A stretch of 64,000 nucleotides of DNA from CAVREM01 sp963728825. Its GTDB lineage: Bacteria; Acidobacteriota; Vicinamibacteria; Vicinamibacterales; CAVVIG01. The stretch is from contig CAVSLA010000006.1 of NCBI GenBank assembly GCA_963728825.1, forward strand, positions 558,001 through 622,000, read 5' to 3'. Both the position numbers and the translations under genes were made by a program. The notes beneath the pieces are model-generated. The model saw only the letters and a list, made by a program, of their open reading frames with translations, was not told the origin of the DNA and did not search any database. Numbering within the stretch: the first letter of the stretch is position 1; each line of letters starts with the position of its first letter. This document shows, piece after piece, positions 1-9,183 of this stretch.

Positions 1-1416
1 CGCTTACACCCGGAGATCCGCCGCCGGATCGCCGCTGCGCCCGCAGCAATCGCCGGCAGGCTCTGGCGCGAGGACATGCGCCGCTGGGACGAGGAGTACA
101 AATCGGACTCGATTGCGAGGAACCGGAAAATCCAGAATACCGACATCCGTGCGCTCGGCGACGCGGAGTTCATCAAGCATCTCGAGGACGTGAGAGACAA
201 CGCGGTCGAGATGGTGTACCGGCACCATATCTTCACGATTCCGTGCATTTTCCCCGTCGGCCACTTCTTGTCCCAGGTGCAGCGCTGGACGGGCCTCGCC
301 TCGGGCGAAGTACTCGGCGTACTCAAAGGCGCAGCGCCAATCTCCCGCGGCATCGGTGCCCCGGCGCTCGAGCGGCTGAGGGCTGCCATCGCCGCGGCCG
401 GCGTCACGGCGGAAAGCGTCAAGGGCAGGCCGGCCCGGCAAGTTCTCGACGATCTGAAATCGAAGCCGGGTGTCGGCGAGCCGCTGCAGGCATACCTCGA
501 CGAGGTGGCCTACCGTCTCGTGTCCGGTTACGACGTCGCCGACAAGTACGCACTCGAGATGCCCGAAATGCTCGTCGGGACGATTTTCGGGGCCGTGGAC
601 ACGGCGGATCGCAAGGGCGACTTCGCCCAACGCCGCGATGCGCTGCGCGCGAAGGTGCCGGAGGCCCACCGCGCCGAGTTCGACTTCTGGCTGGAGGAGG
701 CGCGCTTCATCCACCGGCTGCGCGATGAGCGCGGCATGTACAACGATTCCTGGGGCACCGGTCTGGCACGCCGCGCGCTGCTCGAGGCAGGACGACGTCT
801 CGAGCAGCGCGGCGTCCTGCCTGACGCGGCACTCGCCATCAACGCCAGCCACGACGAGATCGTGGCTCTGCTGGGGGGCGCCACGCAGCCAACCGTCGAG
901 GAGCTGCGCCGACGGCAGACGTGGCGCGAAACCAAGACGGTCGCCGACGCGCCGGCGTTTCTCGGACCCGAGCCGAAAGGACCGCCCCCGGCCGACTGGC
1001 TGCCGAAGAAAGCACGAGCAAACGCACGGGCGATGGATACCGCGATCGGCGAGATCTTCAACGTCGTGGCGCGGCAGGCGCCGCCCCAGAGCGTCGCTGG
1101 CCTGCCAGTGCACCCGGGTGTCTACGAGGGCGTGGTCAGAATCGTCACCGGGCCGCAGGATTTCAACCGGCTGCAGCAGGGCGACGTGCTCGTCACGCGC
1201 AACACCGGGCCGTCGTTCAATGTCGTCCTCCCTCTGCTTGGCGCCATCGTCACCGACCGCGGCGGTCAGCTCTCGCACGCAGCGATTGTTGCGCGCGAGT
1301 ACGGTATTCCCGCCGTTGTCGGCACGAGGGAAGCGACGACGATGTTCGCTGATGGTGCGCGAGTGAGGGTCAACGGCGACACCGGCGTGGTCGAGCTGGT
1401 GGGGACAGGGCACTGA
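1..1416 (+). CDS. PEP-utilising enzyme, phosphohistidine-domain subunit (5' partial)
   Basis: The frame is open from base 1, so the gene starts upstream; the first internal ATG is at 76. The last ~90 residues form a PEP-utilising mobile (swivelling His) domain: TDRGGQLSHAA followed by AREYGIPAVVGT, where the His of LSHAA is the expected phospho-acceptor. The rest resembles the middle region of PEP synthase or rifampin-phosphotransferase-like proteins, but I see no ATP-grasp domain in it. That domain is encoded by the next gene, which overlaps or abuts the stop. Known family role: phosphoryl transfer from ATP through His to a small acceptor (pyruvate, or a drug in RPH enzymes). The acceptor here is unknown. 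I am confident of the family and not of the substrate. Confidence 0.8.
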   Translation, partial: RLHPEIRRRIAAAPAAIAGRLWREDMRRWDEEYKSDSIARNRKIQNTDIRALGDAEFIKHLEDVRDNAVEMVYRHHIFTIPCIFPVGHFLSQVQRWTGLASGEVLGVLKGAAPISRGIGAPALERLRAAIAAAGVTAESVKGRPARQVLDDLKSKPGVGEPLQAYLDEVAYRLVSGYDVADKYALEMPEMLVGTIFGAVDTADRKGDFAQRRDALRAKVPEAHRAEFDFWLEEARFIHRLRDERGMYNDSWGTGLARRALLEAGRRLEQRGVLPDAALAINASHDEIVALLGGATQPTVEELRRRQTWRETKTVADAPAFLGPEPKGPPPADWLPKKARANARAMDTAIGEIFNVVARQAPPQSVAGLPVHPGVYEGVVRIVTGPQDFNRLQQGDVLVTRNTGPSFNVVLPLLGAIVTDRGGQLSHAAIVAREYGIPAVVGTREATTMFADGARVRVNGDTGVVELVGTGH

Positions 1417-2225
1417 GACCTTCACCGCTCGTCCAGGCGCTCGACGCGGCGCACTTCGGCGGCAAGGCGGCGTCCCTGGCGCGGTTGCTGCGCGCCGGGC
1501 TTCCCGTTCCGCCGGGGTTTGCGCTCGGCACTGCTCACGTGGAAGCCGTCCACGAACGTCAACCGGAGGCGCTGACGCATCTGCGCGTCGAATTCATCGG
1601 ACTGGCCGGCCCTTGCGCCGTCCGCTCATCCGCCATCGGCGAGGACTCCCAAGGCGCCAGCTTCGCCGGCCAGCACGTGACGATCCTTAATGTTCAACAC
1701 GAGGACCACGTGGTTGATGCAGTCCTCAGGGTGCGAGAGTCGGCGCACACAGAATCGGCTCGCGCCTACCGGCGGACGCTCGGCATGGACGAGACACCGC
1801 GCGTCGGCGTCGTCGTGCAGCGCATGATCGAGCCGGATTGTGCCGGCGTCATGTTCACGAGGAATCCGCTCGACGGTTCAGACGAGCGCGTCATCGAGGC
1901 GTCGTGGGGCCTTGGCGAATCAGTCGTCGCCGGTCTGGTCGTGCCTGACAATTACGCGCTCGACGCGCAGGGTCGCGTGTTGAGGCGTAGGCCTGGCGAA
2001 AAAGACATCGCACTGCGCGGTACGCCGGGTGGTGGCACCGTTGAAGAAGCAGTCCCCGACGACCTGGTCACGGCGCTCTGCCTGACCGATGGCATGCTGA
2101 CCCGCTTGCACGACCTGGCAATGCGCTGCGAATCTCTCTTCGGCGAGGGGCTGGACCTGGAGTGGGCCATTACCGGCGACACGCTCTACCTGTTGCAGTG
2201 CCGGCCGATGACCCGCAACCGGTGA
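1413..2225 (+). CDS. PEP synthase/PPDK-type ATP-grasp domain protein
   Basis: ATP-binding half of a PEP-synthase-like enzyme: FGGKAASLARLLRAG at the N-terminus, then VRSSAIGEDSQGASFAGQ, VQRMIEPDCAGVMFTRNP and ASWGLGES, ending with LEWAITGDTLYLLQCRP, all hallmarks of PPDK_N domains. About 270 aa and lacking the His and PEP-binding domains, it presumably works with the preceding gene product. The start is uncertain: the conserved GGKAASL motif lies upstream of the first standard start (TTG 1485), and the only candidate before it is CTG 1413, which overlaps the upstream stop. Either CTG is used or a start has been lost to a sequence error. The stop overlaps the next gene (GTGA). Confidence 0.8.
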   Translation: MRPSPLVQALDAAHFGGKAASLARLLRAGLPVPPGFALGTAHVEAVHERQPEALTHLRVEFIGLAGPCAVRSSAIGEDSQGASFAGQHVTILNVQHEDHVVDAVLRVRESAHTESARAYRRTLGMDETPRVGVVVQRMIEPDCAGVMFTRNPLDGSDERVIEASWGLGESVVAGLVVPDNYALDAQGRVLRRRPGEKDIALRGTPGGGTVEEAVPDDLVTALCLTDGMLTRLHDLAMRCESLFGEGLDLEWAITGDTLYLLQCRPMTRNR

Positions 2226-3586
2226 GCGTGTCCACCGTCGAACGCCAGCCAGAAGGCCTGCCGCCGGCCGCCCTCGCGGGCATGCTGATGGCCGCTTCAC
2301 TTGCCCCGCTCGGCAGCACGATGATTGCCGTCGCGCTGCCCAGCATCGGCCGCGATATCGGCGCGGACGCCTCGGCGCTCACTCAGTGGCTCGTGTCGAG
2401 CTACCTGATCACAAGCATCGCCCTGCAGAGTCCGGGCGGCAAGTTCGGGGATCTCATTGGCCACGGCCGGGCGCTGGTCGCCGGTCTGTCGATCGTCGCG
2501 GCTGGCAGCATGCTCGGACTACTCGTCGACGACATGCACGCGCTCGGCCTGGCGCGCATTCTGATGGCCGCCGGCGGTGCCGCCACCGTGCCGGCAACGA
2601 TGGCGATCCTGCGGAACCAGACGGCGGCCGACCGGCGCGCGCGTGTGTTCGGGCTGTTCGGCGCGTGCATGGGCCTGGCCGCTGCCATCGGCCCGCTGGT
2701 CGGCGGCGAACTGACCGAAGGATTCGGCTGGCGCGCGGTCTTCGCCGGGAATCTGCCAGTGGTCGCCGTTTCGATGCTGCTGGTGCTGACCTCGCGCCGG
2801 ATGTACACGCCGGCGACGGCGCATCAGCCCTCCTTCGACTGGCTGGGCAGCGCGCTGCTCGCTGCCGGACTGACGCTGGTCATCGTCGCACTCCGCATCT
2901 CGGGCAGCGTGGGATGGTGGCTCGCGGGGAGCGGTGTCGTGCTGCTCGCCGCGTTCCCGTTCTGGGAACGCCGTGCCGCGTCCCCCGTGGTCGACTTCTC
3001 GCTGTTCAGGCGCGGCGCGTTTTTTGGTGGCGGCTCCATCATCGCGTTGCAGAACATGGCGATCTACCCGCTGCTCTTCCAACTGCCGGTCTTCTTCGAT
3101 CGGGTCCGGCACCTGGGCGCACGACCGATGGGCCAGGCGCTGCTGGCGCTGACGGTGGCGATGATGGTCAGCTCGATCGTCGGCGGGCGGCTGGCGGAGC
3201 GCCTCGGCGCGCGGGCACAGACGTTCGCCGGTTCACTGGTCGCACTGGCCGGCCTCGCATGGTTCGCTGACTTCGAATCGGTGCAGACTCCGTTTGACGT
3301 CATGCCGGGGATGTTGTTGATGGGGATCGGCGTCGGCCTGACGTCGCCACCCGCGCAAGCCGCGTCGATGAGCACGGTCGGACGCGAGGAGTCGGGCATG
3401 GCAGGCGGCGTGGTGTCGACGCTGCGCTACCTGGGCGGCGTCGCCGGCACGACGACGCTCGGCGCGCTGCTCCTCGACCCGGCGAGCCCGGCATCGCATC
3501 AGCGGCCGCTGCTGGTCTACGCCGGGGCCCTCATCGTCGCTGCGGCACTGTCGCTGTTGCTGCCAGGGCAGTCGAGGAAGACGTAG
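2222..3586 (+). CDS. MFS drug efflux transporter (DHA2, EmrB/QacA-like)
   Basis: A polytopic protein of ~454 aa with the MFS signature GGKFGDLIGHGRAL after the second helix, a motif-C-like stretch (AAAIGPLVGGELTEGFGWR) and many hydrophobic helices through to the C-terminus, typical of the drug:H+ antiporter-2 group in the inner membrane. I chose GTG 2222 because it overlaps the previous TGA (GTGA) and skips a non-conserved extension; GTG 2228 is an alternative. Coupling to the ATP-grasp gene suggests one transcript. A resistance role (modify plus export) is an inference. The 3' end overlaps the convergent transglycosylase gene by 56 bp. Confidence 0.85.
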   Translation: MSVSTVERQPEGLPPAALAGMLMAASLAPLGSTMIAVALPSIGRDIGADASALTQWLVSSYLITSIALQSPGGKFGDLIGHGRALVAGLSIVAAGSMLGLLVDDMHALGLARILMAAGGAATVPATMAILRNQTAADRRARVFGLFGACMGLAAAIGPLVGGELTEGFGWRAVFAGNLPVVAVSMLLVLTSRRMYTPATAHQPSFDWLGSALLAAGLTLVIVALRISGSVGWWLAGSGVVLLAAFPFWERRAASPVVDFSLFRRGAFFGGGSIIALQNMAIYPLLFQLPVFFDRVRHLGARPMGQALLALTVAMMVSSIVGGRLAERLGARAQTFAGSLVALAGLAWFADFESVQTPFDVMPGMLLMGIGVGLTSPPAQAASMSTVGREESGMAGGVVSTLRYLGGVAGTTTLGALLLDPASPASHQRPLLVYAGALIVAAALSLLLPGQSRKT

Positions 3587-5072
3587 TTTCGAGCGCGAGC
3601 ACGCCACGAGCGATCAGCCGCGGCACGTCCCGGTTGCCGCGGAACTCGGTCAAGAGGGCGCGCCGGCTGCTGGTGTAGGCCTGGTCCATCACATAGTCGA
3701 GCACCGTCGCCATTACCATTCCTTCCTCACTTGCGGTCTCGCTGAAGCGTCGCCGGAAGTCCCTGAGGATCGGCTCGAAGGTTCGGTCGTCCCACCGTTC
3801 AGGGCCGGGCTCGAGGCGCATGAAGTCGTCCAGGACGGCCGAATACGACGGGGCGGCGGGGCGGCGCCAGAAGGCGACGTCAACACCGAGCTCGTCGATG
3901 AAGGTCGGAAGATACAGCGTGCCCTGAGCGGGAACCTGTTGCACAGGTGCCGGATTGAACCGGCGTACCTCATCCGGCGTGAGACCTGACCTCGAGACGA
4001 TCTCGGCCAGGGCGATCGCTCGCGGCGTTCGCATCGCGTGGATGGACTCTTGAGGCGTCGACTCCATCAGGCGCGTGACGTTGAATGTGTTGCCGAAGAC
4101 CATCTCGGCGTAGAAGTACGAGCGAGGGCCGTAGCTGCCGTGAACGTCCTCGTATTCCTTGCCCGGCAGGGCGCGCAGGTCGCGCGCCAGCCTCGATCCC
4201 AGAAAATACCGGTCGCGGACATCGTCACCGCCGAGGTGTTCGCCGGCGATCAACGTTCTCCCGACGTTGGTTCCGCCGGCGTTGTGCTCGGACAGCGCGG
4301 GAATGAACGATCCGTTATTGGTGGCGAGAATTGAAAGATAGGCAGCGCAGTACGGCGCCTGGGTCGTCTGGTTGCCGCCCTCGATGGGAATCGGTGAGAA
4401 GTGATTGAGCCGCTGCCAGTTCTTCCGCAGCCACTGGCAGAATCCCATGGCGTTGGCTTCCGAGCGGCGTGTGCCACTCAGGCCCGACTCGAGAATGACC
4501 TGCGCCAGCCCGATGTCGGCGGGGACGCCGAACCGTTCGTAGATCGCTCCCCATTCAGCGAGAAACTGCCCGTACAGATTGAGGTTCGGTATGAGGGCAT
4601 CGCCCCGCGTCGAGTTGTGGAGCACCGGCCCGACTGCGCTTTCCAGCAGCAGCGCCACCTGATCGCGCCGCTCGCCCAGCTTGCGAGGCAGCAGCTGGCC
4701 GTCGAGGAGATCGGTGAGCGCGGGGTCTGACCAGATCGCTGCGCGTGTCCAGTCTCCCTTCGTCGGAAAAATCGCGAGGAGGCGGCCATCGACAGCGCTG
4801 CCGTAGGCGATCGAATGATCGGGGAGACTGAACACGTGCTGCCAGAACGAATAGCCCGGCCGGAAGGTCTGCATCGCGGCGAGGTCGTCACGCCGCCGCG
4901 CCGCGATGTAGTCTGCGGCATGCGATACCGGGCTTGCCTGGGGCGTGGAAAGCCTCGCATGCCCCGACCGCGTCACGATATTCGACGCAGCCACCGGAAT
5001 CGTGGCGGCCAGCGCGACGAGTGCCAGGATGGCTTTCGGTCTCGAGGGCGTTCGGGTGTGGTGTTTGCGCAT
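3531..5072 (-). CDS. Lytic transglycosylase (SLT/MltD-like)
   Basis: 513 aa with an N-terminal signal-like helix (ILALVALAATIPVAAS). The central SLT/lysozyme-like domain has VPADIGLAQVILESGLSG (catalytic Glu in ILESG) followed by SEANAMGFCQW. The C-terminal part has a LysM-like patch (SRSGLTPDEVRRFNPA), the arrangement seen in MltD-type murein transglycosylases. Expected role: cleaving the glycan strand of peptidoglycan in the periplasm. The C-terminal residues are antisense to the end of the MFS gene. Confidence 0.75.
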   Translation of the reverse strand: MRKHHTRTPSRPKAILALVALAATIPVAASNIVTRSGHARLSTPQASPVSHAADYIAARRRDDLAAMQTFRPGYSFWQHVFSLPDHSIAYGSAVDGRLLAIFPTKGDWTRAAIWSDPALTDLLDGQLLPRKLGERRDQVALLLESAVGPVLHNSTRGDALIPNLNLYGQFLAEWGAIYERFGVPADIGLAQVILESGLSGTRRSEANAMGFCQWLRKNWQRLNHFSPIPIEGGNQTTQAPYCAAYLSILATNNGSFIPALSEHNAGGTNVGRTLIAGEHLGGDDVRDRYFLGSRLARDLRALPGKEYEDVHGSYGPRSYFYAEMVFGNTFNVTRLMESTPQESIHAMRTPRAIALAEIVSRSGLTPDEVRRFNPAPVQQVPAQGTLYLPTFIDELGVDVAFWRRPAAPSYSAVLDDFMRLEPGPERWDDRTFEPILRDFRRRFSETASEEGMVMATVLDYVMDQAYTSSRRALLTEFRGNRDVPRLIARGVLALETTSSSTALAATATVPQRR

Positions 5073-5215
5073 TGCGTGGCGTGAAACGCCGAGCGGATGT
5101 CTGCAATCGATCCGCCCGTGCAGCGGCGTGAAATTCCGGTCATCGGGACGAGGATCTCGAACGGGCGATCACAGACCTGAAAGTCAGTAGAATTTCGTGA
5201 CGCGTTGGACTCGTT

Positions 5216-5244
5216 GTAGGCCGGGTCCTTTTGGACCCGGCATC
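5216..5244 (+). repeat. REP-like palindrome, copy 1
   Basis: GTAG followed by a perfect 9-bp stem GCCGGGTCC, loop TTTT, GGACCCGGC. It lies just upstream of the secreted-protein gene at 5267. It belongs to the dispersed palindrome family also seen at 21.8, 36.7, 43.5, 49.3 and 50.0 kb. Confidence 0.8.
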
Positions 5245-5266
5245 CGTAAGCAAATCGAGGTGCCGG

Positions 5267-6202
5267 ATGAAATCAACCACCGTCTCCACTCTCCTGTTGA
5301 GCGCGGTCGCGGCGACTTCGATGATGGTTCAGGCCCAAGCACCGGCCCAACGACAGGCGCCGGCGCGGCGCGAACCCGACCTCCAAGGCGTCTGGAACTA
5401 CGGGACGATGACGCCGCTCGAACGGCCGGCCCAGTGGGCCGGCAAAGACGTCCTGACGCAGGCCGAGGCGGAGGCGTACGAAAAGCAGACCATCGAGCGT
5501 CGAGAGGGCAACGACGCGGTCACGGCCGGTCCGGACTGGTGGGAGCTGCAGAACAACGTCCTGAAGAACCGCCGCACCTCACTCATCGTCGATCCGGCGG
5601 ACGGCCGGATTCCGCCGACGACCGCCGAGTACCAGGCACGCCAGAAAGCCGCCGGCCGCGGACGCGGCCGGGGCGGAAGCATCGACGACCCGGAGACGCT
5701 TGCCCTGCAGGATCGCTGTATCGCGTGGCCCGCCGCCAGTCCGCCCTATCAACCCACGGTCTACAACAACAACGTTCAGATCGTGCAGTCGCCCGGCTCC
5801 ATCGTCGTGTTGAGCGAGATGATCCATACGGCCCGCATCGTGCGGATGGACGGCAGTCCACACGGATCGCTCCGCAGCTGGTACGGCGACTCACGCGGTC
5901 GCTGGGAAGGCGACACGCTCGTCGTCGACACGGTCAATTTCAATGGTCGTCTGAATTTCCGCGGTTCTGGCGAGAGTCTCCACCTCATCGAGCGGTTCAC
6001 GCGAACCGGCCCCGACACGATGGAGTACCGCTATACGGTGGACGATCCGAGCGTCTGGACGAAGCCGTGGACCGTGAAGCTCGACATGACACGGATCGAT
6101 GGCCAGGTGTACGAGTTCTCCTGCCACGAAGGAAACGCCATCAGCATGATTGGAGCGCTTCGGGGAGCCCGGCTTGCGGAGAAAGAAGGGGCGCGTCGCT
6201 AA
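5267..6202 (+). CDS. Secreted protein of unknown function
   Basis: 311 aa beginning with a clear signal peptide (STLLLSAVAATSMMVQAQA), so exported. The mature part opens with LQGVWNYGTMTPLERP and contains SLRSWYGDSRGRWEGDTLVV, a motif I associate with a large uncharacterised family of secreted proteins in Acidobacteria and relatives. I recognise no catalytic motif. ATG 5267 is chosen because it places the signal peptide at the N-terminus. The gene converges on the TonB receptor, with an octamer-repeat palindrome between them. Confidence 0.75.
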   Translation: MKSTTVSTLLLSAVAATSMMVQAQAPAQRQAPARREPDLQGVWNYGTMTPLERPAQWAGKDVLTQAEAEAYEKQTIERREGNDAVTAGPDWWELQNNVLKNRRTSLIVDPADGRIPPTTAEYQARQKAAGRGRGRGGSIDDPETLALQDRCIAWPAASPPYQPTVYNNNVQIVQSPGSIVVLSEMIHTARIVRMDGSPHGSLRSWYGDSRGRWEGDTLVVDTVNFNGRLNFRGSGESLHLIERFTRTGPDTMEYRYTVDDPSVWTKPWTVKLDMTRIDGQVYEFSCHEGNAISMIGALRGARLAEKEGARR

Positions 6203-6208
6203 CGAAGC

Positions 6209-6287
6209 TTAGGAACTAAGGAGCTGAGGAACTGAGGAGCGATTTCTCGTTCCCAGCTCCCCAGTTCCTCAGTTCCTCAGTTCTCGT
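6209..6287. repeat. Inverted 8-nt repeat array
   Basis: The left arm has four 8-nt units (6209-6240), variants of TGAGGAAC. After a short spacer the right arm (6249-6287) carries units of the reverse-complement type GTTCCTCA. The arms can form a long imperfect hairpin between two convergent genes, where it may act as a bidirectional terminator. It is the octamer relative of the heptamer arrays elsewhere in the window. Confidence 0.85.
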
Positions 6288-6290
6288 GCT

Positions 6291-9119
6291 CTAGAAGTCC
6301 CACTGCGTGCCGAACCGGATCGTGCGGCCGGTGAGCATCGTCGTCGGGTTCATCCAGACGCGCGTCGCCGGATTGGCGCCGTAGGTCGTATTGACCCCGG
6401 TCACCGTCCCGGCGTTCATGACGTTGAAGATGTCCACGAAGCCCTGCGCCCGGAAGCGGCCGAAGCGGAAGTTCTTGCCGACGCGGGCATCCACCTGGTT
6501 GATGCGGTCCAGGAAGAGCGTGTTCGGTTCGAGCAGGTTCACGCTGATCTGCTGGACGCCTGACGTGGCGAAGATCGTGCGTCCCGCAATCGCCGTTGTC
6601 ACCGGATAGTTGGCGGAGACGCTCGCTCCAGGCCGGGACTGGATCGATCCGCTCAGCTGCACGTCGTACGGCAGCGTGTAGGCCGCCGAGCCCTTGAACT
6701 GCGTCCGGAACGGCGGGACGTTGTCGCAGAACCGGTTGCTGTTCGGGTTGTCGCGCACGTCGCAATTGAGCGTTTCGCTGCGCTCGGTGGTGATGCCGGC
6801 GAAGAAGAACCCGCGGCCGAACCGGGCGTTCGTGCCGACATCGAAGCCGTTGTAGATGTTGTTGTTCAACGTCGAGAAGGTCACGAGCGTGTCGGACGGC
6901 GTCCCGATCTTGTTCTGATTGAAGCTGTACATCGTGATCGCCTCGCCGCCGCCGGTCGGGAAGCGCGAGTCGGTCGGCCCGACGATGCCGAAGGGATTGA
7001 AGAACTCAGCATTCGGGCTGATGTTGAGGTTGTCGTTCACGCGCAGGTTGCCGAATCGCCGGCGATAGTAACCGCCGGTAACGGATACCTTCGGCATCAG
7101 CTCGTGCGCCACCGACACCGAGTACTCCCAGTTGTAGCCGCGCTTGAGATCCGGGTCGGGCCGGTTTGCTCCTGTCACCGTGCCGAAGTTCGATCGGCTG
7201 CTGGCCCCGACCTCGTCGTACTGGAAGTTGCCGTTGGCGTCCAGAATCGACCGGTTGCCATCGAGATCGGTCCAGGGGCGGGTGTCTGTGTCATTGGCCA
7301 TCGGATTGAAGGTCGCCGCGTAGCTGGCGGCTTCGGAAGCGACGTATTTGGCCACATTCGCCTTCAATGCCGTCTTGCCCGTCCCGAACAGGTCGTAGGA
7401 ACCCGCCAGGCGGACCGCCCAGTCGTTCCAGTTCGGCACGTTCGGGAGCTCCGCGAAGTCGCGGACGAACGGAAGCCACGGCGTCGGATCCGAGTAGTGC
7501 CTCGGCACATAGGAGTTGAAGTGATCGAACCGGCCGCCGTAGTTGAGCGTGAGCCGCTTCATCGTCCAGGCGTCCTGGGCGTAGAGGCCGAAGTCCGCCT
7601 TCAGCTTCTGCACGACTGAGTACGGCGTGTTGCGCACGACCACCGACAAGGGGTTGTTGTTGTTGAACCTGAGCTCCTGAATCTCGCCGTGCGCCGATCG
7701 CTCTGAAGAATTCGTGCCCCAGCCGAAGGTCATCCCGGTCTTGATGGCATGTGCGCCGGTCACGTAGCTCACCGAGGCGGCCGACCCGAAGTTGTTGGTC
7801 GCGCTGGTGTAGGGGTTCGTCGTCGCGACGGTGAGCTTGTTCGTCGTGGTCTCGAGATTCGGCAAGTCGTAGGGTCCGACGCTGTCTTGATAGGCGACTC
7901 CGTACGACAGATTGTAGAGGGTCCATCCGGCGTCGATCAGCAGCCTGGACGTCGGCGTGCTCGTCCATTTCACCTGCGGCGTCCAGCCGCCACCGAATGC
8001 CTGCTGCGCGGCTTCCGGCGCGATCGTGGCGCTGACGTTGTTGTAATCCTCGCCGTTGTACTGACGATCCAGGTACAGGCGGAACTTGTTGGCCTGAGTC
8101 GCCTGCCAGGTGATCCTGGTGATGAAGCTGTAGTTGCCCTTCATCGGGTGCGTGCCGACCGGCGTGCCGTCGGCGCGCACCGCTCCAGCCGCGAATCGCT
8201 CGTAGCCGTTGTACCGGCCCGAGAGGTAGAACCAGAGCCGGTCGCGCATGATCGGCCCGCCGAAGCTCGGGTTGAGCTGGTATTCGTAGTTGATGCCCGG
8301 GGGAACCGCGAGGAATGGCTTGACCTCGTCGGACCGGTTGTCGGCCTGCAGCGGCCCGGAGGCGCCCTGGGCGAAGAAGCTGCCCGCGAAGCGGTTCCCG
8401 CCGTCCTTCGGCGTGACGTTGATGCGCATGCCGCCGTTCGCCTGCTCCGCCGACTCGGAGCCGGTCGTGTAGGTGATCTCCTGCGCCGCCGCGTCATTCA
8501 GGTAGAACCCGCTGTACTGTCCCTGCCCGCACAGCGTGTTGATGCGCATGCCGTCGACGGCGAGCTGCGTGTCCTGGAATGACGAGCCATGAATGGTCAT
8601 GGCGTACTGACCCAGGGTGATGAACGAGACCGACGACCCCGGAATCAGGGCCGCGCGCATCGGCAGGTTGCGCGAAGTCGTCGGAATCGAGTCGAGCACG
8701 TCCCGATCGAGGACGACCTGCGTTTGGTTGTTGATGACGTCGACAGTCGGTGAAGCGCCGGTCACCGTCAGTGTCTCCTCGAGCGCGCCGACCTGCAAGT
8801 CGGCGTTGACCTGGGCGGCGAACGTGCCCTGGATCTGGATGTCCTGGCGAACCACCGTTCGGAAGCCGGTCAACGTGAACGTCACCTGATACATGCCCGG
8901 CGGCAGATCGATGATCCGGTACTGGCCGGTGCCGTCGGTCACCACGCTCTTCGTTTTCTCGATCAGCGCAGGGCTGGCTGCCTCGACGGTTACACCTGGC
9001 ATGATGGCGCCGGTCGTATCCTTGACCGCGCCGGTAATCGATCCCTGCGCGAAGCTTGCTCGCGGAGCGAGCAGCACAGCTGCCAGCAGGAACGCGAGAC
9101 AACACACCTGTCGACGCAT
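6291..9119 (-). CDS. TonB-dependent receptor with carboxypeptidase-regulatory N-domain
   Basis: 942 aa. After a signal peptide (LAFLLAAVLLAPRASFAQ) comes a carboxypeptidase-regulatory-like/Ig-type domain (GSITGAVKDTTGAIMPGVTV to GMYQVTFTLTGF), then a plug-like region (LDSIPTTSRNLPMRAALIPG) and a long beta-strand-rich barrel ending in the aromatic C-terminus QWDF expected of an outer-membrane barrel. This is the Oar/SusC-like receptor type abundant in Acidobacteria. It should import a bulky ligand across the outer membrane using TonB; the substrate is unknown. ATG 9119 is chosen for its close GGAGAA Shine-Dalgarno; an in-frame upstream start would put 18 residues before the signal peptide. Confidence 0.85.
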   Translation of the reverse strand: MRRQVCCLAFLLAAVLLAPRASFAQGSITGAVKDTTGAIMPGVTVEAASPALIEKTKSVVTDGTGQYRIIDLPPGMYQVTFTLTGFRTVVRQDIQIQGTFAAQVNADLQVGALEETLTVTGASPTVDVINNQTQVVLDRDVLDSIPTTSRNLPMRAALIPGSSVSFITLGQYAMTIHGSSFQDTQLAVDGMRINTLCGQGQYSGFYLNDAAAQEITYTTGSESAEQANGGMRINVTPKDGGNRFAGSFFAQGASGPLQADNRSDEVKPFLAVPPGINYEYQLNPSFGGPIMRDRLWFYLSGRYNGYERFAAGAVRADGTPVGTHPMKGNYSFITRITWQATQANKFRLYLDRQYNGEDYNNVSATIAPEAAQQAFGGGWTPQVKWTSTPTSRLLIDAGWTLYNLSYGVAYQDSVGPYDLPNLETTTNKLTVATTNPYTSATNNFGSAASVSYVTGAHAIKTGMTFGWGTNSSERSAHGEIQELRFNNNNPLSVVVRNTPYSVVQKLKADFGLYAQDAWTMKRLTLNYGGRFDHFNSYVPRHYSDPTPWLPFVRDFAELPNVPNWNDWAVRLAGSYDLFGTGKTALKANVAKYVASEAASYAATFNPMANDTDTRPWTDLDGNRSILDANGNFQYDEVGASSRSNFGTVTGANRPDPDLKRGYNWEYSVSVAHELMPKVSVTGGYYRRRFGNLRVNDNLNISPNAEFFNPFGIVGPTDSRFPTGGGEAITMYSFNQNKIGTPSDTLVTFSTLNNNIYNGFDVGTNARFGRGFFFAGITTERSETLNCDVRDNPNSNRFCDNVPPFRTQFKGSAAYTLPYDVQLSGSIQSRPGASVSANYPVTTAIAGRTIFATSGVQQISVNLLEPNTLFLDRINQVDARVGKNFRFGRFRAQGFVDIFNVMNAGTVTGVNTTYGANPATRVWMNPTTMLTGRTIRFGTQWDF

Positions 9120-9173
9120 AAGTTCTCCTTTATCCTTGACTCGAAAACTTGGCCGGAGACGCCGCATGGGCAA

Positions 9174-9183
9174 TCTGGCCAGA
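9174..9183. promoter_or_regulatory. Possible operator dyad upstream of the TonB receptor
   Basis: Perfect 10-bp palindrome TCTGGCCAGA about 55 bases upstream of the receptor start, in a 277-bp gap holding no other gene. Its place fits an operator, but a single short dyad in GC-rich DNA is weak evidence. Confidence 0.2.
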
